Below are positions 6,992 to 16,304 of a stretch of DNA of 39,708 nt, piece by piece (the first letter of the stretch is position 1; every line of letters starts with the position of its first letter). The stretch lies in the IMG/VR virus record IMGVR_UViG_3300021142_000079, positions 1-39,708 of that record; one strand, given 5' to 3'. Origin of the DNA: a virus. The position numbers were made by a program, and so were the translations under genes. Under the pieces are notes generated by a model. That model saw nothing but the letters and a program-made list of their open reading frames with translations. It was not told the DNA's origin and did not search any database.

Positions 6992-7930
6992 TTAAGGATT
7001 TGAACTACTAAAATCGTAAGTATTAGCAGTCGCGGTTGGTAAGTAGCTAGAAGCTGAAACTTGTCCAGATCCAGAAGCATAATACAATGTTTGAGTACTA
7101 GTTGTTGCGCCAACTACAGATTCGTCAACACCATATACGCCATAACCTGGACCATAGTTTGTTTGATTAGCAGATATACTTAAATCTTCAAACTCTATTC
7201 TAAAATTAATTGTTGAACCACTAATGCTAGCATAGATGTCATATTGGTTTGGAGTATAAGTTGAATTTTCAGTTCCTTTAGAATAAATTAATTGGAAAGA
7301 ACCTGTAAGCTGATTATATCCTATACTGCTACCAGTACCTGGTGTAGTAGCACCAGCTAGCGTAGTAGTATTATTAACACCAAACGCAATGGTTCCCATA
7401 TGACTTAACATACTAGACCAACTGTTATCTTTAGCACTACCGCTACTGGCCAAACTAGCTGTGAAACGAATTTGTCCGCCTGTGTTGAAAAAATATTGAG
7501 CTACTGTAGTATTGGTAAAAGTTACCGATAAAAAATGTCTTGCTGTACTTTGTCCTGCGTTATTAACACCCCATCCGCCTGGAATACTAATTGAGTTAAG
7601 AGAAGAAGACGCTGAATAGCCTGATAAGAAATTAGTATAATTGGACAAACAACTATTAGCCATTGTTTGATATGCGGCAAAATCGGCAGCCTGAACTTTA
7701 TTACTGGTAGTTGGATAAGTTAAAGAACCGTTGGAAGAATTTTGATGGTTGTAAGCAGTTAAAATGTCAGTGTATAACGCTTGCCATTGGGCTGCAGTAA
7801 TGCGAGAAGTACTAGCTGTAACTTGACTGCTGTTAACTGTTTGGCCATAGTAAGTGCCCATTACTGTAGCAATAGTTGTTTGAACACTATTATATTCACT
7901 TGCTAGTATTTTTGAACCTACTGACGCCAT
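6992..7930 (-). CDS. Probable virion structural protein, 312 aa
   Basis: The protein begins MASVGSKILASEYNSVQTTI with a helical N-terminal third containing many Gln and Tyr (GTYYGQTVNSSQVTAS, ITAAQWQALYTDI). It then becomes Ser/Thr/Gly/Asn-rich and beta-stranded (from about SISIPGGWGVNN), as is usual for exposed tail or fibre proteins. There is no signal peptide, membrane segment or enzyme motif. The ribosome binding site is AGAGG, and a perfect late box TATAAATA lies 26 nt upstream of the start (7956-7963), so it should be made late with the virion genes. A tail-fibre-associated or decoration role is likely; the exact position in the particle is unknown. Confidence 0.72.
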   Translation of the reverse strand: MASVGSKILASEYNSVQTTIATVMGTYYGQTVNSSQVTASTSRITAAQWQALYTDILTAYNHQNSSNGSLTYPTTSNKVQAADFAAYQTMANSCLSNYTNFLSGYSASSSLNSISIPGGWGVNNAGQSTARHFLSVTFTNTTVAQYFFNTGGQIRFTASLASSGSAKDNSWSSMLSHMGTIAFGVNNTTTLAGATTPGTGSSIGYNQLTGSFQLIYSKGTENSTYTPNQYDIYASISGSTINFRIEFEDLSISANQTNYGPGYGVYGVDESVVGATTSTQTLYYASGSGQVSASSYLPTATANTYDFSSSNP

Positions 7931-7955
7931 TATTAACCTCTTATTTTAAGTATTT

Positions 7956-7963
7956 TATTTATA
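7956..7963 (-). promoter_or_regulatory. T4-type late promoter box TATAAATA
   Basis: A perfect match to the T4 late -10 element on the minus strand, overlapping the stop of the 686-residue fibre gene and 26 nt before the 312-residue gene. Late promoters need only this box when the phage late sigma and clamp system are present. Confidence 0.78.
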
Positions 7964-10019
7964 AAACTAGACATTCTACTAGTTTAACACTGATATCGTC
8001 ACTCGATTCCAATGCTACAGCAAATACATCATTTGCGTGTGGAACTGCGGCTACGGCTGTACCGTTAGCGGCAGCAATCAAACGCTGTCCTTTTCGAACT
8101 GCGCCTACAACTTTAACTGGAACTCGACCTTTAAGCGCAATATAAGTGCCGCCTTCTAATCCTTCGTTCATTTTAAAAGCAGGATTAGCACTAACTACAC
8201 CGATAGCTAAATCACCATAATTACACGCTGTAACTTCTGCTTCTCCGCCTACGATAACAACTGTTCCAACTTCGTATTCTTGATCTGCCAAATATTTTTC
8301 TGCCAAGTCAGCATAGTTAGCAGTAGTAGCATTTCCATAAAAAATGTTTGCGTAAATACTGCTTGTTCCATCTCTGGCTACAACTGTGTTAGATGTAGAT
8401 GCTGTTTCCGCAAATTCAAATGATGAACCATTAACTAACAATTTACTAGATTGACTAGCTGTTCCAGTTAAACTTCCTGTAAACGATTTAGCAGTAGCAT
8501 CAACTAGTACACTATTATCAGTAGCTTTCACGTTACCTGTTAAAATACCAGTAACGTTACCTGTTAAATTAGCGGTAATTGTGCCAGCACTAAAATTACC
8601 GCTAGTATCACGTGCTACAATAGTGCTTGCTGTACCTGCGTTTGTTGCGTTTACAAATCCACCGTTAAATGCTAGTGTGTTTGCCTGAGTAGCTGTACCA
8701 GTTAAAATATTAACTGCTGTATTACCGCTAGCATCTCTAGCCATAATTGTACTTGCTGTATTTGTAGTTACTGCTGAAACATAGTTGCCACTCAATAACA
8801 TTTGATTTGCTTTTACAGCAATACCATTTACTTGAGTTACATTAATATTGCCGCCAGCATCTCTAGCAACAATACTTGTTTGTCCAACAGCATTAGCTAC
8901 GCTAGCTTGATTGGCTCCAGACACTGATGTTTGGATTGTAAGAGCATCGGCTTGTTGTGCTGTAGCATATACATAACCAGCATATATATTATTCCAACGT
9001 TGTGGACTAGTACCACCTACACCGCCGCCTGTATTAGAACCTAAATCGCAAGTTAAATCTGAACCTGGTAATACCTGAGTGTTTAATAATTGTAAAGGAG
9101 TTACAATTTGACTGCTTGAATTTGTTGTTTCAAACACAATTGGTGTGCTGTTAACTGTACTTCTAAATGTCGGAGTAGTATTACCATCGTTGAATACTTG
9201 TAACTTAACACTAGCACCAACTGTATATCCTTGATCACTAAAATTAACTTGTGTGCCAAAAACAGCATTACTGGATAATACATATCCAGAAGCACTTACG
9301 CCACCTAATTGATCAGCATTAGTAGCTGTTCCCCAGAATCTAAATAAATTAGTATCGTTTAAATTAGTAGATGTGTCAAGCGTACCATTTGTAACACCGA
9401 TCTGTGAAGGATTATTAGTATTAACTAATGTAACACCTTTATAAATCCAGTCGTAGCCAGTGCTAAATCCTAATGTAGCATTAGCGGTTGAATCTTGTTC
9501 AAACGCAGAATCGCTACTAATTGTAAAAATAACATTTCCGTTATCATACGCGGCAATTACAGCATGAGTTCCGCCTGCTTTATCTGTAAGGCTAATACTC
9601 TGCATTTGTGTATTTTGTGCGCCATTAACTGCTTGAGGACCAATCAATGTAGGAGCTGTTCCATTCCACGCAAATAATTGGTTACTAACTGTGTCAAACC
9701 AAAAATCTCCAACGCTTAAACCTGAAGGTGTTGTAGCACTTACATCTGCTCCACCTACTACACGGAATTTTGTTCCATCATAAAATTTTATTTTGCCTGC
9801 GCCGCTATCAAACCAAATTTGTCCAGTTAATGGATTTGCTGGAGCAACACTATTAGCAAAGTTTTCCAACAAATAAACAAAATTTTCGTTTTGTGCTAAA
9901 CCGTAGCCAGCATAACTTTTACCAATCAATTTAAGATCAGTTGTAGTATCAACTGTACCATCGGCAACTGTAGTTATCGCTGGTAAATTTGGGTTATAGT
10001 GGTAAATTGTATATGACAT
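7959..10019 (-). CDS. Tail-fibre-like protein, 686 aa, with YADLAE-type C-terminal domain
   Basis: The N-terminal ~120 residues carry the module shared by four fibre genes in this window (LKLIGKSYAGYGLAQNENF, LLENFANSVAPANPLTGQIWFD, FYDGTKFRVVGG, then SVGDFWFDTVSNQLFAWNG). The middle is a shaft of Ala/Thr/Asn-rich repeats (TSIVARDAGGNINV, TIMARDASGNTAV, TIVARDTSGNFSA) and TGNVTG-type steps. From about residue 570 a distinct domain (YADLAEKYLADQEYEVGTVV... to the C-terminus) resembles the terminal domain of many phage fibres; some related domains cleave themselves or act as folding chaperones. It has its own late box at 10040-10047. The receptor is unknown. Confidence 0.85.
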   Translation of the reverse strand: MSYTIYHYNPNLPAITTVADGTVDTTTDLKLIGKSYAGYGLAQNENFVYLLENFANSVAPANPLTGQIWFDSGAGKIKFYDGTKFRVVGGADVSATTPSGLSVGDFWFDTVSNQLFAWNGTAPTLIGPQAVNGAQNTQMQSISLTDKAGGTHAVIAAYDNGNVIFTISSDSAFEQDSTANATLGFSTGYDWIYKGVTLVNTNNPSQIGVTNGTLDTSTNLNDTNLFRFWGTATNADQLGGVSASGYVLSSNAVFGTQVNFSDQGYTVGASVKLQVFNDGNTTPTFRSTVNSTPIVFETTNSSSQIVTPLQLLNTQVLPGSDLTCDLGSNTGGGVGGTSPQRWNNIYAGYVYATAQQADALTIQTSVSGANQASVANAVGQTSIVARDAGGNINVTQVNGIAVKANQMLLSGNYVSAVTTNTASTIMARDASGNTAVNILTGTATQANTLAFNGGFVNATNAGTASTIVARDTSGNFSAGTITANLTGNVTGILTGNVKATDNSVLVDATAKSFTGSLTGTASQSSKLLVNGSSFEFAETASTSNTVVARDGTSSIYANIFYGNATTANYADLAEKYLADQEYEVGTVVIVGGEAEVTACNYGDLAIGVVSANPAFKMNEGLEGGTYIALKGRVPVKVVGAVRKGQRLIAAANGTAVAAVPHANDVFAVALESSDDISVKLVECLVL

Positions 10020-10039
10020 GTCGCTCTTTCCTTATTCTA

Positions 10040-10047
10040 TATTTATA
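10040..10047 (-). promoter_or_regulatory. T4-type late promoter box TATAAATA
   Basis: A perfect late -10 box on the minus strand, ending 20 nt before the ATG of the 686-residue fibre gene (10019) and overlapping the stop of the 229-residue gene. Its distance to the start is similar to the other late boxes in this window. Confidence 0.8.
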
Positions 10048-10732
10048 CTGTATTTGGTGTTGATTGATTGCTCTGTACCCAAGTATTAAAGGCTGCCATC
10101 TGAGCGTCATCGTACCCGTATAATTCGGGATATACACTAAGCCACACTGAGCTTAATTCAGGTACTAGGGCTTTAAATCTGATAGATGCGTAGCCTATTT
10201 TGTTCAATTGAAAGGTTACCGCACCGCCGTTTGTTGTCGTGGACTTATAAACACTAGGATCAGCACCGTCGATACTAATAGGAAAATCTAACTTTTGTAG
10301 ATTTTTTACGCCTATTTCTGTAATATCAGTACACTGAACTCCGTTTTGATCTACAATTTGTGGAATAAGAGTAATGAGGTTGTCTACTCCTACAATAGAT
10401 TTCTTTTTACTATCTAAGTAAGTGTTAGGTCCAAAATTTACAATAGCTTTTCTCATTTTAAGAGTATTTTCTGGAGTCCAAAAAGCCATTTGACTTGGAG
10501 CTAAAATACTTTGAGAAATATCATTGTATTGTTGCTGGGTGATAGTTCCTAGATAATGATTTTCTAGATCTGTATCGCTATGCTTAACATCAGCAAAAGA
10601 CGCTAGTGCCCCGTAAAGCCCTGTGATTAATCTAGTAGTCATTGAAAATGTAATACTATATTGTTTGTCTTCTGTCCATCCAGTAGATATTTTAACTCCC
10701 GGTGGTGCTGGTGGTATAGTTGTATCTGTCAT
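10043..10732 (-). CDS. Unknown protein in fibre cluster, 229 aa
   Basis: The N-terminus has a Pro-rich stretch (TIPPAPPGVKIS). A mixed helical/beta body follows, including FWTPENTLKMRKAIVNFGPN and a beta-rich segment with GGAVTFQLNKIGYASIRF. There is no DxD motif, cysteine cluster or membrane segment. Its ATG overlaps the stop of the U32-like gene by 4 nt (10729-10732), and a ribosome site AAGG lies just upstream, so the two are probably made together. It could be a fibre-associated structural protein or a partner of the U32-like protein. I do not recognise a family. Confidence 0.7.
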   Translation of the reverse strand: MTDTTIPPAPPGVKISTGWTEDKQYSITFSMTTRLITGLYGALASFADVKHSDTDLENHYLGTITQQQYNDISQSILAPSQMAFWTPENTLKMRKAIVNFGPNTYLDSKKKSIVGVDNLITLIPQIVDQNGVQCTDITEIGVKNLQKLDFPISIDGADPSVYKSTTTNGGAVTFQLNKIGYASIRFKALVPELSSVWLSVYPELYGYDDAQMAAFNTWVQSNQSTPNTV

Positions 10733-11727
10733 GCTGTAACCTTTATTAATTTATCGTATACTTTGTCGCAATGATCGCATTCAATTCCGCAAACTGTTTT
10801 ACAATTATTAGTTAGCTGATTGAATCCTAGTTCAGTAATATCATTGATTAGTGTTAATGCCAATGGCATGTGACCTGTAGTGCTTAATATTTCACCGAAT
10901 CTAACATTACCACTAGATCTTTGATAAGCGTCTACTACACGGGTCCATCTTTCGATAGGGTAACCTCTTCCGGCTAGTTTAATAACATCAACTAAACCGT
11001 CAAACTTTCCTAAATCATTAGGAAATGTAAATGCTGTTTTAAGCCATTCCGCAGGACGTTCTTTAAAGTAACTAACACATCCTAATTGGTTGTGTACATT
11101 AGAAGTCAACTCTCGCTTGTCGTGTATCTTAACTTGACTTATAATTAAATCGTCCCATTGTTTCCATTTACAATCTACTATACATCCTTCATTAACTAAC
11201 ATGGTAATTTTAATATCATGCTGTTTGGCATACGCACTCATCTTGCGTAAGGTATCTAAGTCTCTATTTAAACTTCGATCTACAATGATATTTGTAAGAT
11301 GTAACACTTCATGCATAAAAATAAAATCTTTAAGTGTACGTACTAAGTTGTTTACACTATTTTTTAATACAATATCAGGTTTATGTTTTTGAAAATCTTT
11401 TATAATGTTAGATCTAAGTAGATACGAATTGTTAAGTGTTATCATATCTACATCAATATTTTTGACATGATCAATTAAATCGAACACTTGACCATAAAAT
11501 TCATTACTGTACAAACTAGGATTAACTAGATAATGTAATTTTATTCCGTATTTTGCTCTTACAGCATACAATTCGTCAAACATTTCTTTAGAGCCAAACA
11601 AACTTCTAGCACTACCAAATTTGTTGTCGCTAAAATACACATCAGAGATAGAATCGGTATCTAAATTCTCTAAAGCTCCAAGAATGCCTTCTGTATAAGG
11701 TATACTAAATTTACGGTGTGTAGACAT
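10729..11727 (-). CDS. TIM-barrel U32/UbiU-like protein with seven cysteines, 332 aa
   Basis: Features recall peptidase-U32-like TIM-barrel proteins (UbiU/UbiV, RlhA, TrhP), several of which bind an iron-sulphur cluster and act in hydroxylation rather than proteolysis. Strand/helix repeats run through the first 170 residues (HYLVNPSLYS, MITLNNSYLL). VNEGCIVDC (C182, C186) sits where the family has its conserved Cys-rich loop, and C217 follows. VIKLAGRGYP (residues 248-257) matches the family's lKxxGR strand, followed by a WTRVVDAY helix. The C-terminus holds four more cysteines (C309, C313, C317, C320), which could bind Fe-S or zinc. AGGAAG precedes the start, which lies 17 nt inside the upstream fibre gene. 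The substrate is unknown; the family call is from pattern only. Confidence 0.68.
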   Translation of the reverse strand: MSTHRKFSIPYTEGILGALENLDTDSISDVYFSDNKFGSARSLFGSKEMFDELYAVRAKYGIKLHYLVNPSLYSNEFYGQVFDLIDHVKNIDVDMITLNNSYLLRSNIIKDFQKHKPDIVLKNSVNNLVRTLKDFIFMHEVLHLTNIIVDRSLNRDLDTLRKMSAYAKQHDIKITMLVNEGCIVDCKWKQWDDLIISQVKIHDKRELTSNVHNQLGCVSYFKERPAEWLKTAFTFPNDLGKFDGLVDVIKLAGRGYPIERWTRVVDAYQRSSGNVRFGEILSTTGHMPLALTLINDITELGFNQLTNNCKTVCGIECDHCDKVYDKLIKVTA

Positions 11728-14614
11728 TGTTTGTTCTGCTTCCTATTCCAATCCAGCTAGCTTCTACACTGGTTCCGTGATAATAATGGTCACCGCTTGT
11801 AGCCGCTGTTACATAGAACCAACCGTAGTAGTAATTATTTCTGTCATAACTCAATGGCTGTACACTAACTGCCCAAGTTACTGCTTCTAATCCGTAATAA
11901 TTATTTCTACCATCATATATAGAAGTGAGGGCAGAGTGAATATTCAAATCGTAGTGACCCTTCCAATATAAACTATTAGGATCATAACTAAGTCCTAAGA
12001 GATATCCTAAGTCTATTGTAATAGTAACAGTTCCGCTTGACTGATTACTATAACCTAAGTTATAATAACTAGTAGTCCATCCACCGTAAGTACCGCTAGG
12101 AGCATACGCATTATTAACAGGCGAGCCGCCCCATTGATGCATGTCAATAGTGCCTACAATAGTTTCAACAATATTTTGTAAATTATTATTAAGATTCTGT
12201 GCTATAATTATAGGATCAGGAATATAAGGCTTGTTACTTAAATCATTATAGTTTCCACTTGTAGCTACGGTAGCTAATAATGAACCAAAGTTAGCATCAG
12301 TTAAAATCTTAGCCCATGGGCTCCAAGTATTAGACACATCTCGACGACTACGGATATAGTTATCAGCGTTTGCTCCAGTTGATCCACTCCAGCCAATCAA
12401 TAGTTCTCCGCCACCGGCTCCGCCAAGTGTAATTACATTACCATAAGCTGTTGGATATCCGTTGTTGTAAACACTACGCAAAGTAAGTTGATAACTAGGC
12501 TCGTTAGTTCCGCTTTCTGGTGCTATTGTACCTTGATTAGTAATAGAACTCGATGTTCCGCTAACATTTCCTTGTACATTACCAATTACAGGACCATTAT
12601 GTGTTCCGTAACTATTACCTGTTACATTACCTGTTAAATTGCCCGTGAACGCCGACGCACTAATAGTGCCATTTAATGCTAAACTACCTCCTGGGCCGAA
12701 CTGTCCAGAATATAACCCATTATTGGCAATGTTAATATAACCATCTCCGCCCCAATAGAAGCCAGTATCCTGAGCGCCGTCGTTATAGAACGCAATACTT
12801 GGATTGGCAGCTGATCCATTTGATAAAAATATTCTACCACCCTGAGCATATATTGTGCCAGTTACGTTACCAGTTACGTTACCTACAACTGGACCAGTAT
12901 GTGTTCCTGCGGTGTTGCCAGTTACATTACCAGTTACATTACCTGTTAAGTTACCAGTTACGTTACCTACAACTGGACCAGTATGTGTTCCTGTAGTATT
13001 ACCTATTACGTTACCTGTTAAATTACCTAAGAAGTAATTTGTAGCAGTATGAATTGCTCCTGTGGCATTACCAGTTACATTACCAGTTACATTACCTGTT
13101 AAGTTACCAGTTACATTACCTGTTAAGTTACCAGCAAAATGGTCGCTAGCTGTATGTATTGCGCCGGTAGCATTTCCTGTAAGATTTCCTGTTATGTTGC
13201 CTACAAAATGGTCAGTGGCAGTATGTATTGTTCCTATAATGTTACCCTGAACATTACCTACAACGTTACCAAATACATCGCCAATTTGTTGTCCCGAATG
13301 ATTGCCAAAGCTGTCACCGTATAAACTACCTGTTACATTTCCAGTAACTGGTCCAGTATGTTGACCTGTTGTGTTACCTGTTACATTACCAATAATACTA
13401 ATATTGTAAGTAGCATTATTGTTAAACACAAAATTATTTGGCTTGTTTGGATAAATGTTATTCCAATCAACTTGATTAGCAACTGTAGCAACATCTGCTA
13501 AAGTGGCATGATCTGCCAGGGTAGCATGATCTGCTTCTGAAGCTGCATCTGCCTTGCCTATAAAATGCGCACTAGTAATAGCACCATTATTATCTCTAAC
13601 AACTACTGTATTAGGATTTCCTGCTACACTAGCAGTTTGATAATTTCCATTGCCATCGTTTAATGTATCCGACTTTTGTGCTGTAGAAAATACATATCCA
13701 GCATATAAATTATTAAATTTAAGGCTAGTACTACCTAAATTTGTAGATAAATTAGCATTAGGTAACACATCGTTGTTAACTAATGTTAATGGAGTATTTG
13801 CTCCAGCATTTGTTTGAAATTGTATCTTTGTCGAAGCGGCTCTTAATGTTGGAGTTGAACTAACATTTAATAATGTTGTTGCCGAACCAACATTAACACC
13901 AGCATCAGGAGTTTGAATACTTGTTAAAAATGTAGGATTAGTAACTGGCGCATAGAAAGCAGGAGGATTATTTCCTAAATTGTCTGCGTTTGTGCTTGTA
14001 CCGTGTACTTTGTAATTTGAATTTAATGTTATTCCCTGATATATTGTAGCAAATCCTGGAATTGAAACTTTAGGAGTAAAGTCACTATAAGAACTGATTA
14101 TAAAATATATATTGCCGTCTACTAGTGCTTGTTGTACAGGATGCGGATTGTTACTAGTATCTATAATAGTAGTACTCAACATTTCTGTTGTGCCAAATCC
14201 AGTAACACTTTGCGGTCCTACTAGTATATAAGTAGATCCGTTGTATACTTTTAATTGATTGTTAGCTGTATCATACCACATATCTCCTAATGTAGGAGTG
14301 CCAGCAGGATTTTGTCCTCCAGCAGATGTAGGACCAACTTGATTAACAGCAAGTGCTTTCCAGCCTCCGCCGTCAAACACATTTAATTTTAAGGCAGAAC
14401 TAGTTGTATTAAACCATGTTTGCCCTATTGTTGTTTTTACAGGTTGACTAGTACTGGCAAAATTTTGTAACAACCATAAAAAATTATCGTTTTGTTTTTC
14501 ACCATAGCCGGCATAGTTTTTACCAATGAACGTAAGACTGCTAGTGGTATTAATTGTGCCGTCTGCTACTATAGCATAAGGTGTTCCATCAAAATTTGTT
14601 ATGTTGTATGACAT
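11711..14614 (-). CDS. Long tail-fibre protein, 967 aa, with TGNV repeats and pyocin-knob-like domain
   Basis: The N-terminus has the shared fibre module (LTFIGKNYAGYGEKQNDNF, LLQNF, IGQTWFN, LGDMWYDTANNQLKVYNG). Residues ~402-589 form a shaft of GNVTG/GNLTG steps broken by two recurring cassettes, TGTHTGPVVGN and GAIHTATDHFxGN. After a segment with SNGSAANPSIAFYNDGAQDTGFYW, a pyocin-knob-like domain spans about residues 707-780 (TLRSVYNNGYP..., NTWSPWAKILTDANF). The last ~150 residues are Tyr/Trp/Ser-rich and may form the receptor-binding tip. It overlaps the U32-like gene by 17 nt. The only upstream box is the imperfect GGTAAATA at 14641-14648, so expression may come mainly from the promoter at 19196. 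Confidence 0.88.
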   Translation of the reverse strand: MSYNITNFDGTPYAIVADGTINTTSSLTFIGKNYAGYGEKQNDNFLWLLQNFASTSQPVKTTIGQTWFNTTSSALKLNVFDGGGWKALAVNQVGPTSAGGQNPAGTPTLGDMWYDTANNQLKVYNGSTYILVGPQSVTGFGTTEMLSTTIIDTSNNPHPVQQALVDGNIYFIISSYSDFTPKVSIPGFATIYQGITLNSNYKVHGTSTNADNLGNNPPAFYAPVTNPTFLTSIQTPDAGVNVGSATTLLNVSSTPTLRAASTKIQFQTNAGANTPLTLVNNDVLPNANLSTNLGSTSLKFNNLYAGYVFSTAQKSDTLNDGNGNYQTASVAGNPNTVVVRDNNGAITSAHFIGKADAASEADHATLADHATLADVATVANQVDWNNIYPNKPNNFVFNNNATYNISIIGNVTGNTTGQHTGPVTGNVTGSLYGDSFGNHSGQQIGDVFGNVVGNVQGNIIGTIHTATDHFVGNITGNLTGNATGAIHTASDHFAGNLTGNVTGNLTGNVTGNVTGNATGAIHTATNYFLGNLTGNVIGNTTGTHTGPVVGNVTGNLTGNVTGNVTGNTAGTHTGPVVGNVTGNVTGTIYAQGGRIFLSNGSAANPSIAFYNDGAQDTGFYWGGDGYINIANNGLYSGQFGPGGSLALNGTISASAFTGNLTGNVTGNSYGTHNGPVIGNVQGNVSGTSSSITNQGTIAPESGTNEPSYQLTLRSVYNNGYPTAYGNVITLGGAGGGELLIGWSGSTGANADNYIRSRRDVSNTWSPWAKILTDANFGSLLATVATSGNYNDLSNKPYIPDPIIIAQNLNNNLQNIVETIVGTIDMHQWGGSPVNNAYAPSGTYGGWTTSYYNLGYSNQSSGTVTITIDLGYLLGLSYDPNSLYWKGHYDLNIHSALTSIYDGRNNYYGLEAVTWAVSVQPLSYDRNNYYYGWFYVTAATSGDHYYHGTSVEASWIGIGSRTNNVYTP
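12850..13410. repeat. Degenerate coding tandem repeats in the fibre shaft, with two perfect 44-bp direct repeats
   Basis: A short unit (roughly GTTACNTTACCN on the plus strand) recurs throughout and encodes GNVT-type steps on the minus strand. Two perfect 44-bp direct repeats are visible: 12866-12909 with 12950-12993 (84 bp apart, 28 codons) and 12918-12961 with 13071-13114 (153 bp apart, 51 codons). The in-frame offsets mean that recombination between copies would lengthen or shorten the shaft without a frameshift. Confidence 0.9.
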
Positions 14615-14648
14615 TTTCGCTCTGCTCTTTTATTATTCAATATTTACC

Positions 14649-16304
14649 TTACAGATTAAACTGGAATGTCCAGATTAATGGTGAACCAGTTAATTGGAAT
14701 TGTCTTACTGACAAATCATCTGTTACAAAAACTCGGCATAATGTGCCTGATTGGTGTTCTGTGTTTGGAAAAATTTTAGACAAATAGTTGGCCGCTAACT
14801 GTGTATTAGATACTGTGCCACCGCTATTAGTTAATGTTACTGCTAAACTAGCTGTTTGTATCGCTGTATCAACATAAGTTTTATTAGTAGCATCAGTTGT
14901 TTGTGTTGGAGTCGCAACACTAGCAATTCTAGCCGAATTAACATTAACTACACCGACACCTTTTGGTTGTAGTACAATGTCGCCGTTTGGTTGTGTTGGA
15001 TTATAATAACTAATAGTATTTGAATTAATATTAATATTAGTTGTGTTAAGACTTGTTAGTCTTCCAAGACTAGTTATACCATTAGCACTAGTAATTCCTG
15101 TACCTAAACTTGAACCGCTTAATACATCTAATCCATTTATTTTAAATGTCTGTCCGCTGGCCAAGTTAATAGTTTCGCTACTATTCCAACCTGTTCCATC
15201 GTTTACCCATGTAAGTGTTTTGTCAGTTGTTCCATGTAGTGTAAATCCGCCACCATTAGCTAGTGTATCTGTTGGACTTGTTACTTTGTTTAGTTCAATA
15301 TTTTTATCTGCTAAAGTAATTACTGTAGAACTAATAGTAGCTGTAGAACCTTTAACTGTTAAATTACCTTCAACAACAACATCGCCTGCTACATCTAGCG
15401 TAGCTGTAGGAGATTGTGTGTAAAGTCCTACATACTGATTAGCAGAATCAATGTACAACGCAGGGTGTGTACCTGAAGCGTTCTTTAGTTGAATTAAAAA
15501 GTTTTGATTAGACGTGTTTGACTTAATTTCAAATATGCTTGAAGTTACGTCAAATTCTGTATTAGCTGCCGGACCTAATAGTAACGGTGTGCTATTTTGA
15601 ATACTCAATGTTCCTGTACTCTGGCTGTTATCACTTGTAGATACAAAACTTTCGGCTGTCTTTAAAGCACCTGTTGCGGAAATTAAATTATAAGCAGACG
15701 TTGTAGGAACATTAAATCTAAAATTAGGTATACTACTACAAGTAAATCCAACACCGACAGTAGCTGGAATGCCAGCAGGTGGTTCATTGAATGTAAATGC
15801 TTCTTTAGTAAACACACCTAGCAACTGTTGTGATAACCACAACATAACTACAGTATGACTAATTTGATTTGTATCTAGATGATCCTCAATAGTGAAACCA
15901 GATACACCTTGTGCAGCAGTATACAACGGACCTGCTAGTAATGTACCAATGCCATCATTAAAATATAATTGTTCACGAACATTATCAATCCACAAGTCGC
16001 CTGAAGAAATACTGCTAGGAATAGTACTCGATACCACTGACCCGCCACTAACAACAAACTGTACTCCATTATACACTTTTAATCGATTAACACTGGTGTC
16101 AAACCATAACTGTCCTTGAATAGGACTGTTAGGAGCACTACTGTTAGAAAAATTTTCTAATAAATGTATAAAATTTTCATTAATATAGTTACCATATCCA
16201 GTAGAATTTTTGCCAATTAAGGTTAAATCTGTAGTGTTATCAACAGATCCATCTGTTATACTAGTTAGTGCTGTACCGTTGGTTAAAAGAATTGAATAAG
16301 TCAT
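14649..16304 (-). CDS. Tail-fibre-like protein, 551 aa
   Basis: The shared N-terminal module is clear (LTLIGKNSTGYGNYINENF, LLENFSNSSAPNSPIQGQLWFD, LKVYNGVQF, SSGDLWIDNVREQLYFNDG). A beta-rich shaft follows, with LDVAGDVVVEGNLTVKGS at about residue 303 and then TISSTVITLADKNIELNK, a segment common in phage fibre proteins near a triple-beta or coiled trunk. The end is short (RQFQLTGSPLIWTFQFNL) and lacks a collar domain, so it may need a partner fibre for its tip. Its ATG shares one base with the stop of the 753-residue gene (TAATG), and there is little ribosome site, so translation is likely coupled. Confidence 0.84.
   Translation of the reverse strand: MTYSILLTNGTALTSITDGSVDNTTDLTLIGKNSTGYGNYINENFIHLLENFSNSSAPNSPIQGQLWFDTSVNRLKVYNGVQFVVSGGSVVSSTIPSSISSGDLWIDNVREQLYFNDGIGTLLAGPLYTAAQGVSGFTIEDHLDTNQISHTVVMLWLSQQLLGVFTKEAFTFNEPPAGIPATVGVGFTCSSIPNFRFNVPTTSAYNLISATGALKTAESFVSTSDNSQSTGTLSIQNSTPLLLGPAANTEFDVTSSIFEIKSNTSNQNFLIQLKNASGTHPALYIDSANQYVGLYTQSPTATLDVAGDVVVEGNLTVKGSTATISSTVITLADKNIELNKVTSPTDTLANGGGFTLHGTTDKTLTWVNDGTGWNSSETINLASGQTFKINGLDVLSGSSLGTGITSANGITSLGRLTSLNTTNININSNTISYYNPTQPNGDIVLQPKGVGVVNVNSARIASVATPTQTTDATNKTYVDTAIQTASLAVTLTNSGGTVSNTQLAANYLSKIFPNTEHQSGTLCRVFVTDDLSVRQFQLTGSPLIWTFQFNL

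Noticed and set aside
10729-11727. Radical-SAM enzyme as identity of the cysteine-rich protein
   Set aside because: There is no CxxxCxxC motif near the N-terminus; the cysteines sit in the middle and at the end, which fits U32-like proteins better.
12799-13324. Several short plus-strand reading frames rich in Leu, Pro and Val (for example from 12855 and 13062)
   Set aside because: They are antisense shadows of the repetitive fibre shaft; their repeats mirror the minus-strand GNVTG units, and no ribosome site precedes them.
12850-13410. Repeat array considered as CRISPR or an integration site
   Set aside because: The units are degenerate, in frame and of varying spacing, without unique spacers between constant repeats, and they are fully explained as coding sequence.
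14641-14648. GGTAAATA on the minus strand before the 967-residue fibre gene
   Set aside because: It differs from NATAAATA at the second position of the motif. The position is right, but it was not accepted without transcript data.
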